Assembly: GCA_021324135.1 (NCBI GenBank)
Contig: JAJPJO010000167.1
Location: 1-48,733, forward strand
Reading direction: 5' to 3'
From: Pseudomonadota bacterium
GTDB lineage: Bacteria; Cyanobacteriota; Vampirovibrionia; Obscuribacterales; Obscuribacteraceae
DNA length: 48,733 bases
Part shown: positions 17,110 through 24,800 of the stretch, piece by piece
Layout: every line of letters begins with the position of its first letter
How positions within the stretch are numbered: position 1 is the stretch's first letter
Translations under genes and position numbers: made by a program
The notes under the pieces: generated by a model
Databases searched by the model: none
Seen by the model: only the letters and a program-made list of their open reading frames with translations
Told to the model about the DNA's origin: nothing

Positions 17110-18636
17110 CTACTTGTTCCGTTCTTTCCAGATTGGATCCTGAAACTTTCCGGATCGCGGAGCGAACCAACGAGTCATGGTCATCTTTTGTTGTGTGTAG
17201 AACTGAATTCCCTCGCGGCCCTGGATGTGCAAATCTCCGAAGAAGGAGTGATTCCATCCAGTGAATGGGAACCAGGCCATGGGCGCCGGAACGCCAACAT
17301 TGATGCCGATCATACCGGCATTGAAGTTGTGCTTGAATTCACGGGCGGTGGCACCGCTATTGGTGAAGATCACTGCTCCATTACCGTACGGGCAATTATT
17401 GCCTAAATTGATGGCATCTTGAATGGTTTGACACCGCACCACGGATAATACCGGTCCAAAAATTTCTTCCTTGACCACCGACATCTCCGGCTTGGCCTTA
17501 TCAATCACGGTCGGTCCTATGAAGAAGCCGTTGGGAGCATCTTTTACCTGGACCTTCCGGCCGTCGAGGGCGATTGTGGCGCCTTCGGCTTCTCCCCGGT
17601 CAATCATTTTGCGGACGTGATTGAGGTGTTGGGATGTGATCACCGGTCCCATGTCGATTTTTTCATCGACATCGGTACGGCCGACTTTCATTTTGGCAGC
17701 TGATTCGACCAGTCGGGGCAAAAGTTCCTCAGCCGCTTCGCCAACCGGAAGAGCCAGTGATCCGGCCATGCAGCGCTCTCCGGCGCAGCCGAAGGCTGAG
17801 GCTTGAAGGGCTTGCACCGTTTGATCCATATCGGCATCCGGCATGATGATTATGTGGTTTTTGGCGCCACCGGCGGATTGTACGCGCTTGCCGTGTTTTG
17901 TCCCTGTCTCGTAAATGTACTTGGCCACAGGCGTTGAACCGACAAAGGAAACGGCTCGCACCAGAGGATGAATGAGCAGTGCATCTACGCAATCTCTGCC
18001 ACCATGCACGATATTGAAGACCCCTTTAGGCACACCGGCTTTGATCAAAAGCTCGGCGATCAAGAGGCTCGACAGAGGAACCTTTTCCGAGGGTTTCAAA
18101 ATGAATGAGTTTCCGCAGGTCAAGGCAACCGGATACATCCACAGCGGCACCATGGCCGGGAAATTGAACGGCACGACGCCGACGCAGACACCAAGCGGAT
18201 GGCGCACTGTTTCGCAATCGACATTGCGGGCGATGTTCTCGATCGATTCGCCCGTGTACAAACTGGGAATGCCGCAGGCGAATTCGACAACCTCAATTCC
18301 TCTTTGCACGGAAGCGCGCGCTTCCGGCAGAGTTTTGCCATGCTCGCGGGTCACACAGCGGGCAATTTCTTCATAGTTTGATTCAAGCAAGTTTTTGAAG
18401 CGAAACATGAGGCGAGCGCGCTCGACAATCGGCACTTCGCGCCATTCTTCAAAAGCCGCTTGAGCCGCCTGGACAGCCTTATCCACATCCTGGGCACCGC
18501 CCATGGGGACGCGAGCGATCACCTCGCCGGTTGATGGGTTAAATACTTCTGAGAACTCAGTAGCGCTCGAGTCGATCCACTCTCCGCCTACCAAGAGTTT
18601 GCACGTCGTTACGGCACTGCTTTGTGTCACTGCCAT
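17110..18636 (-). CDS. mmsA: Methylmalonate-semialdehyde dehydrogenase (CoA-acylating)
   Basis: 508 residues, the family's usual size. Aldehyde dehydrogenase features: the FNFP and KPSE stretches of the NAD site, GGAKNH, and nucleophile Cys289 in GERCMAGS. The C-terminus contains PAPMAWFPFTGW and FFGDLHIQGREGIQFYTQ, diagnostic of MmsA/IolA. It converts methylmalonate semialdehyde to propionyl-CoA, or malonate semialdehyde to acetyl-CoA, in valine, beta-alanine or inositol breakdown. The start is supported by GGAGGAG 5 nt upstream of the ATG. No other valine or inositol genes are in the window. It converges with the exported protein at 16064, with 23 bp between them. Confidence 0.93.
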   Translation of the reverse strand: MAVTQSSAVTTCKLLVGGEWIDSSATEFSEVFNPSTGEVIARVPMGGAQDVDKAVQAAQAAFEEWREVPIVERARLMFRFKNLLESNYEEIARCVTREHGKTLPEARASVQRGIEVVEFACGIPSLYTGESIENIARNVDCETVRHPLGVCVGVVPFNFPAMVPLWMYPVALTCGNSFILKPSEKVPLSSLLIAELLIKAGVPKGVFNIVHGGRDCVDALLIHPLVRAVSFVGSTPVAKYIYETGTKHGKRVQSAGGAKNHIIIMPDADMDQTVQALQASAFGCAGERCMAGSLALPVGEAAEELLPRLVESAAKMKVGRTDVDEKIDMGPVITSQHLNHVRKMIDRGEAEGATIALDGRKVQVKDAPNGFFIGPTVIDKAKPEMSVVKEEIFGPVLSVVRCQTIQDAINLGNNCPYGNGAVIFTNSGATAREFKHNFNAGMIGINVGVPAPMAWFPFTGWNHSFFGDLHIQGREGIQFYTQQKMTMTRWFAPRSGKFQDPIWKERNK

Positions 18637-18938
18637 GCCAGCTCCTCCAACAGTCCAAGGTAATCACTGTATATACAGGATATAGCCTGCTTCATTTCGT
18701 AACAACTACCATGCTTGATTTCGAGCTTTCAGTTGGTGCGCAAGATCGTGATATCGACAACGACATGGCATTGATAACCCTGATGGGATGCGGTTCTTCC
18801 CGTTATCGATCCGGAGTTGAATTGCGGGCTAGAAGTTTCTAATCTCGATGAATTTGCGCTCATGTACAAGTGCATGCACAGGCGATGTTCGTTTCTGCCA
18901 CTTCAGGTAATATGTGAGGCTCCAAACAAAGGCAAACT
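18637..18938. other. Divergent region between mmsA and the K+-channel-like gene
   Basis: 302 bp. It contains the palindrome at 18667-18678 close to mmsA and a second, 10-bp palindrome GTGCATGCAC (18870-18879) about 60 bp before the channel gene. No coding sequence or RNA gene is recognised. Confidence 0.4.
18667..18678. promoter_or_regulatory. 12-bp palindrome CTGTATATACAG, possible mmsA operator
   Basis: A perfect palindrome 30 bp upstream of the mmsA ATG. Reading toward mmsA, a TATATC -10-like hexamer lies immediately before it, so a bound dimer would sit near the transcription start. The half-site spacing (CTGT-N4-ACAG) differs from the E. coli LexA box (N8). Confidence 0.35.
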
Positions 18939-19991
18939 TTGATAAAGGCAGCGATCGGTGTGACAGGATTTTTGATAGTCGTCGGCATTGCCTTCGACGT
19001 ATTTCACACGATCATAATGCCGCGCTTAGCTCTTCAAAGAGCCAGAATCGCACCGCTTTTGATCGGCCAGTTCCTATGGCCGAACTTCAAGCGAATGCTC
19101 AATCTCTTCCCTGAGCACTGGCGGCTCGGCTGGCTGGAAGTTTTCGCTCCGCTTGCTTTTGTCATGCTGCTCACAACCTGGTTAGCAGGCCTGATCACCG
19201 GTTTTGCATTTCTCTTTTACTCATTGGGAGACTATGTCAAACCGCCAATTTCGGATCTGGCGGATGCATTTTACTTCGCAGGCACATCAGTCCTGACGCT
19301 TGGATTTGGAGACGTGGTCGCTGCTGCCTGGCCGGCCCGGGCAATCGTCTTGCTTGCAGCCGTGCTTGGCTTGATCTTCATGGCCCTTGTGGTATCACTC
19401 TTGTTCTCAATGCTCAGTTATCTCCAGGAGCGCGAGAGCGTGGTTAATACTCTGGTCAGCCGCGCCGGACAGCCTCCCTCCGGAGTAGTGCTTCTCATGC
19501 GTTATCGAGAACTCAGCATTTTGCCGAGCCTCTCCACTTCATTTGTTCAGTGGGAGACATGGCTGGCTTCTATTCTCGAGAGTCACAGGTCGTTTCCATT
19601 GCTTATGTTCTTTCGATCGTCTTCACCCGATAACTCATGGCTGGCAACTGTGGGCGCCACGATGGATGCGGCCAGTATCTTGCTGACATCGATTAATGAT
19701 GATTGGGTCGGAGAGGCAGATCTCTATTATTGGATGGGCGTCTCGATGCTAAGAGCTATGGCAGGCAGTTTCAATCTTGAGGCGGTAAATGAAGCCAGTA
19801 TGGACAAACAACAGTTCATCACCGCCATGGAACTATTGCAACAAGCCGGTTACAGCGTGCGAGACTCGGAAAAAATTTGGCCCTATTTCATGGAAAGGCG
19901 ATCCGGCTATATGCGCTATCTGATACCACTGACCGAGCGTTTTGATTCACCCACCCATGTCTGGTTGCCCGAATTCAAAAGCCTTGGTTGA
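18939..19991 (+). CDS. Two-TM potassium-channel-like membrane protein
   Basis: 350 residues. Hydrophobic helices lie at about 5-25, 66-95 and 133-160, with a pore loop holding the filter TLGFGDV (120-126), as in Ion_trans_2 K+ channels (GFGD variant of GYGD). The last ~190 residues are cytoplasmic and match no domain I know; there is no RCK/TrkA-N nucleotide motif. The start is TTG at 18939 with AAAGG about 6 nt before it; an in-frame ATG 27 bases upstream is followed at once by TGA, so it is excluded. Probably a K+ channel with a private regulatory tail. Confidence 0.85.
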   Translation: MIKAAIGVTGFLIVVGIAFDVFHTIIMPRLALQRARIAPLLIGQFLWPNFKRMLNLFPEHWRLGWLEVFAPLAFVMLLTTWLAGLITGFAFLFYSLGDYVKPPISDLADAFYFAGTSVLTLGFGDVVAAAWPARAIVLLAAVLGLIFMALVVSLLFSMLSYLQERESVVNTLVSRAGQPPSGVVLLMRYRELSILPSLSTSFVQWETWLASILESHRSFPLLMFFRSSSPDNSWLATVGATMDAASILLTSINDDWVGEADLYYWMGVSMLRAMAGSFNLEAVNEASMDKQQFITAMELLQQAGYSVRDSEKIWPYFMERRSGYMRYLIPLTERFDSPTHVWLPEFKSLG

Positions 19992-19996
19992 AACGC

Positions 19997-21019
19997 TTAC
20001 CAATCGTCGGCTGCATCATTGGCATAATCGGAAGCCGATTTGGCTCGGTCGGACTCTGCCCAGGCTGAGCTGATCATCCCCTGGGCCTCGGGAATGCCGG
20101 AACCGCGCGATTGGGCGCGCTCGGCGGCAGCACGTGCTTCATTGGCATAATATCGCGATTCATAGGCTGCTGATTTTTTTTCATCACGATAATGAGCATA
20201 ACGAGCCCTGTCCATATATGACACCGCCTGCGATGCCATCGATTTGGAAACGCTGAGCTCGTAGCGCACGGCATCTATGGCTGATTGCTTTTGCGATTGG
20301 GCTTGAGGATCGTTGGGATTATAGGCGGGGCCGGAAGAGTTCGCCATGCGAAGCAGACCGAGGATGCCGCCTGGGCGCTGGCCCGACATGCCTTGCATAA
20401 TTCGAGCCATGGGTGATTGATTGACCGGCGCCTGATTTACCCTGTCATTGTTCCACTGCGAGATTTGAGTCGTATTCATATTCACTGCCATGTTCGAGGG
20501 CATGCCCGAATTCATCATCGGCATCATATTCTGCTGCGGCATGCCGGTATTCATGGCAGCCATCATATTCTGTTGCGGCATCATATTCGGTGGCATGCCG
20601 GAGTTCATCTGCGGCATCATATTCGGTGCGGGCATGCCATAGTTCATCTGCGGCATCATATTCGGTGCGGCCATGCCGGTGTTCATCTGCGGCATCATAT
20701 TCGGTGCAGGCATGCCGGAATTCATCTGCGGCATCATATTCGGTGGCGGCATTCCCTGGTTCATCTGGGGCGCGAAATTAGGCATCGCGCGCGGCGGCTG
20801 GTAAGGTTGAGACGGTTGGTTCTGAACTTGATCAAGAGCCTGCTGCATCTCTGAGAATGTCATTTGATGTTGCTGTGCCCCGGCTGGTCCGTGGCTGACG
20901 AGCATGATTAGCAGGAGCGTGCAACACGAAATCAGCCCCGATCGAACGGCAGCGTGACTGAGTCCTGCTGCAGGACTCTGATGCGATAGTAAGTTGCCTG
21001 GAAGTGTTTCTGCCTTCAT
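19997..21019 (-). CDS. Exported Met/Asn/Pro-rich repeat protein
   Basis: 340 residues with a leader ending about residue 48 (LISCCTLLLIMLVSHGPAGAQ). Residues ~86-182 are a tandem array, the clearest part being four 13-residue units of the type MPAPNMMPQMNSG. The C-terminal ~95 residues are an Ala/Arg/Tyr-rich helical segment (SKSMASQAVSYMDRARYAHY; YYANEARAAAERAQ) ending in DYANDAADDW. Such Met density suggests metal (copper) binding, oxidant scavenging or a structural surface role; none is shown. It converges with the channel gene (5 bp between stops) and is preceded on the same strand by the ART-like gene, which ends 12 bp upstream of this start. Confidence 0.75.
   Translation of the reverse strand: MKAETLPGNLLSHQSPAAGLSHAAVRSGLISCCTLLLIMLVSHGPAGAQQHQMTFSEMQQALDQVQNQPSQPYQPPRAMPNFAPQMNQGMPPPNMMPQMNSGMPAPNMMPQMNTGMAAPNMMPQMNYGMPAPNMMPQMNSGMPPNMMPQQNMMAAMNTGMPQQNMMPMMNSGMPSNMAVNMNTTQISQWNNDRVNQAPVNQSPMARIMQGMSGQRPGGILGLLRMANSSGPAYNPNDPQAQSQKQSAIDAVRYELSVSKSMASQAVSYMDRARYAHYRDEKKSAAYESRYYANEARAAAERAQSRGSGIPEAQGMISSAWAESDRAKSASDYANDAADDW
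20474..20764. repeat. Coding minisatellite, 39-bp units (Met-rich array)
   Basis: Tandem repeats inside the Met-rich protein gene. Four well-conserved 39-bp units occupy 20597-20752, encoding M-P/A-P/A-P-NMMPQMN-S/T/Y-G; degenerate, indel-bearing units follow down to 20474. Units are in frame and so likely vary in number without a frameshift. Confidence 0.85.
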
Positions 21020-21031
21020 TTTTAGCTCTGG

Positions 21032-21676
21032 TTATGCGCGCGCTTGACTCTGCCTCAGTTTCCTTAGATGGTCGTCGGAAGTTAATTCAGGAACCTCCCC
21101 GCCAGCCAAGCGAACTTCGACAGTTTGCCGCATAAAGCCAAGCTTTTTCAAAAGCCATGAGTCGAGCCGATTTTTCCCGAGTTTATCTTTGAGGTGACGA
21201 ATGCTTTCTATGAATGTACCGTCTTCAAAGGTTCTTACCGTCTCTGCCGAACCTAATCGCCTTCCATGTGTGCAGTGCAGCACATCGACGATGGATGTGC
21301 AGGTGACCGGACCGAGAACGGCAGCGGTAAAGCACGGACTGGTCGCCTCCTCCCCGGAGGTCAATTTGAGGAAATCGACTTGCAACCAGGTTCGGGCATT
21401 GAAGCGCACTCTGAGAACAACCGGTTCGCAGATCAGTGAGTTGAACGAGTTGGGACCAATGTCTCGCATGCAAGCCGCTCTTGCATATGTATATGCGTCC
21501 TGAGCGCTGGTGCAGAAAAAGCTGTACTGATTGCGCCCCGGCTCGATGAAGCCGGTGCGGTTGATTTCCCACCGCCTGTAGCAATTGGTTCCGTGGTACA
21601 GGAAAATTTCGTTGAGCTCTTGATCGTAGTCCAGGCCGCTCCACTCCGTGGCAAACTGCTGCAGAGGCGGGGGCAC
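21032..21676 (-). CDS. Possible ADP-ribosyltransferase-fold protein (YHGT motif)
   Basis: 214 residues, no signal peptide. Residues ~24-70 read IFLYHGTNCYRRWEI, then GF, then YSFFCTSAQDAYTYARAA. This pattern (H-G-T, a Gly-containing turn, an aromatic-Thr-Ser strand, a Tyr-rich helix) resembles PARP/ART-type and RNA 2'-phosphotransferase-like folds. A candidate third-site Glu is in FEDGTFIES. The start is GTG at 21676; no strong ribosome site is visible and I found no better one. The downstream gene encodes the exported Met-rich protein 12 bp away. It could be a DNA/RNA- or protein-modifying enzyme or a toxin, but the fold assignment is by eye only. Confidence 0.6.
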   Translation of the reverse strand: MPPPLQQFATEWSGLDYDQELNEIFLYHGTNCYRRWEINRTGFIEPGRNQYSFFCTSAQDAYTYARAACMRDIGPNSFNSLICEPVVLRVRFNARTWLQVDFLKLTSGEEATSPCFTAAVLGPVTCTSIVDVLHCTHGRRLGSAETVRTFEDGTFIESIRHLKDKLGKNRLDSWLLKKLGFMRQTVEVRLAGGEVPELTSDDHLRKLRQSQARA

Positions 21677-21859
21677 TTGGTGATCAGGGTACGTATAACT
21701 CAGAGATAAATACCTTATATTGAACCAGTGAACTCATCTTCTTAGTAACACACCTCCACACTCCCTATGCCCTCTTCGCTTGACATCCTAAACTCAAGGT
21801 GAGATTAACTCATGGGCGCTGAAGCCCACCTGTCATTATTAAATCGGCGCTTCGGTCGC

Positions 21860-24800
21860 CTATTCCATGAAACGGTCTTTAGCCGTTTCTATAGACTGTA
21901 AAGCATCTTGTATCGCCTGCTTAACCTTGTTTATGCTGTCATCGGCCGTATGGCGTACCTTTGATGTCCACTCGGCGCGTTGCTTGGCGAGGTCTTCCTG
22001 CAGTTCTTCGCTCATTTGCTCCAATCTCTGGCAACTGGCATTAATACTGCTGTCTAAGGCATTGTCCGCTTTCGTGCGCGATTCATTCAGGGCGGCGACC
22101 GCTTGCTGCTTCTCCTTGCTGAAAGTCGGTTCTTCCTCGACGCGCAACGATTCGCTGATGCGCGAGCAGGCTTCATCATTGTCGAGAGCCGCCTGGCGGG
22201 TTGATTTTATCTTTCGCTCCACTGTTTCTATCATCTCGTTGAGGCGATTGCTCGTGCTCTTGTAGAGATCTTCCAGACCAGCCTGTTGCCCCTTGCCCAC
22301 TGATTCGATGCTGACCATCGACTCGCGTGCGAGCTTGCTCAAATCCTGTTTCAGCTGAGCAATTTCAGCGCTCAGCGTGCTCATTTGCTCCTTCATCAAG
22401 CGCTCGGATTGCTCTTCGAAATTGCGTTTCATATCGGCAAGCATGGCCCGCAATATGTCTTTGTTTTCAAGCAAGCGCGGCAAGACCTGCCCGGCGTAAG
22501 CGTCCAGGTGTGCTTGCTTGATTTCAGCAGCGCTGACGTGAATCAAATGATCGACACTGTTGGCGAAATCAACTTTGCTGACATTCAATTTTTCCGAAGC
22601 TCTCTCCCAGGAACCGTCAATCTCAGCCGTCATCGAGCTGACGTTGCGATCGAGGGCGCTGATGATCGCGTCGATTTCTTCATTGAGCCGGGCTCTGAAG
22701 CGCTCGAAGCGCGTATCGAGCGTACTCTCGTGGTGGTCGAATACTGATTCGAGTCCGGATATGATTTCCTCGACCTTCTTCAGTAGCTCGTTGACACGCT
22801 TTTGAGAATGCTGTCCGAGATTGATCTTGGTGCGGTCCGACATGCTGTCCAACTGACTCTGGAACGATTTGGATATGCCGATCAGCTCGTTGCTCATCTC
22901 TTGATAGATTTGCGAAATCGACCTTTCAGCGGCGGCGACCACTTGCACAAGCTCCGATCTATTCTCATGGGCGCTTGTCGATATGCGGGTTTTGATCTCG
23001 TCGGAAACGTTTTCCAGATGGGTGATCAGCTGTGCAGTGCGATTGCTGATGCTGATCTCGTTTTGCTTTTGTGCCTTGTGTGCATCTTCGATAAGCGCTT
23101 CCAGCTCTCTGATTAAACGTTCGCGCGATTGCTCGCAACGATTGGACAGTTTCTTGTCGGCCTCTGACAATCTCTGGTTCAAACGGGCCATAAAGCGGGT
23201 TGATTCAGAGATGACCAGCTTGGGCTCGACGGCTGGCTGCGGGCGCGCTGCCATAGCCAGGTGCGCGCCGGTTTCGCTCTCGGCGCCCATGGCCGGCTCC
23301 GGTGAAATGGCATAGTTGACCGGCTCGGCTGCAGGAATTGCAGTCGACTGGGGAGGCGCCAGGGCAGGCTCTGGTGCTGCACTTTCAAACCCTTGCGCTG
23401 CCATCACCGGTGGCGGCACTGACTCGATCTCGGATGCAGCCGTTTTGACCTCCGCCTCTACGCGATTCGGCTCTGTTGATGCGCTCAAGGATGGTTGAGA
23501 GATTTGATCCGCCAGAGAGCTAAACTCGACCGGCGCGGCTGCCTCCGCCGAGGGGACAGCGAGCGCCTGGGCCGGCTCGGCGAATGACTGCACAGGCTGT
23601 TCAACGACAGGCTGTTCGACGACAGGCTGTTCGACGACAGGCTGTTCGACGACAGGCTGTTCGACGACGGGCGGTTCGATGACAGGCGGTGCAACGACTG
23701 GCTGTGCGGAAGCTTCAGGTTCGACTGCCTCTGTTACAGGCTGAGCGGCAGGCATGATTGGCGTCGATGGTTGGCTGAGCGGAACAGCTTCAACCTCGGG
23801 AGCGGCAGCCGCGCTTGCTGGCTGCGGTTGAGCTTCGGCTTCATCCGGCGCGGGAAACTGCGGGAAAAGCCTTTCATGCGTGGGCTTGGGCAAGTCGATT
23901 GTCGGCGATGCGAATCGGCCCGACTCCAACGGCGGACTGGTTTGTGCGGACTGGTAGGGCTGGCTGTCGATGGCAGATTGCTCTTGAGCCTGGGCCTCGC
24001 CGATCGAGCTGGAAGCGGCCGGCTCTGATACCGCATATGATGGCGTTGCAGGAAGGGCTTCGAATCCCACGGCGGGCTGATCGGATGCTACCGAGGGTGG
24101 TGCCACGGACGGGGCTTCCAGATAGGGGGCCGGCTCAGCTTGAGGAGCAGGGACCGGCGACTCATATAAATTGTCGACGGGCGATGCACTTTCTGCATGG
24201 GCAACCTCGCCTGGCGGTGTGACGGATGGTGAGCCTGCCGCTTGCGAGTCAGTTTGAGGCTCGGCAATTTCCGGCTCAGCCCAATTAATGGATGGCGGTT
24301 GCGAAGCAGCCTCAGGCTCTTGAGTCGGCGGCGCTTCAATGAGGTTGGCTGCCTCAGGAGTGTAGGCGGGAGCGACCGTCTCCGGAGCCGCAGGCGAAGC
24401 GCTCGAGGCGGCGGCCTTTTCAGTGTCGTCTTCAGGATAGGGCTCGGCAGCCGGACGGAATGATTTGAACGAACGACGCAATCTGCCGGCCGGAAGGGCT
24501 GCAGGGGCAGGCAAAGCGCCTGAGGGACTGGCTGAGGCAGGGGGCGTTTGCGCAGGCGCCTCTTGAGACTGAGCGGCTGAGGGAGCGGACGTGTCTGCGA
24601 TCTCCTGCTCTGGTGGCTGCATTGCAGAGCTTGCTCCGGCATCTTCGGCAATCGTTTGTGGTGCCGTCTCACTTGCTGGAGGCGTTTCATCAAAGCTGCT
24701 TTCAAAGGATACTGGCGGCTCGGCCGCCGGCACCAGGTGAGCGGCTTCCGACCACTGCGCTTGTTGCAACGGCGAGGCCGGCAGATCCGTCTCGGCGGCA

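Noticed and set aside
18667..18678. LexA (SOS) box at the mmsA palindrome
   Set aside because: The half-sites CTGT and ACAG are separated by only 4 bp rather than 8, and mmsA is not an SOS gene.
20474..20764. Possible CRISPR array
   Set aside because: Repeats are contiguous 39-bp coding units without spacers and lie in frame in an exported protein.
23592..23696. Possible satellite or recombination repeat
   Set aside because: The 15-bp units are in frame and encode VVEQP in a disordered region; no separate element is needed to explain them.
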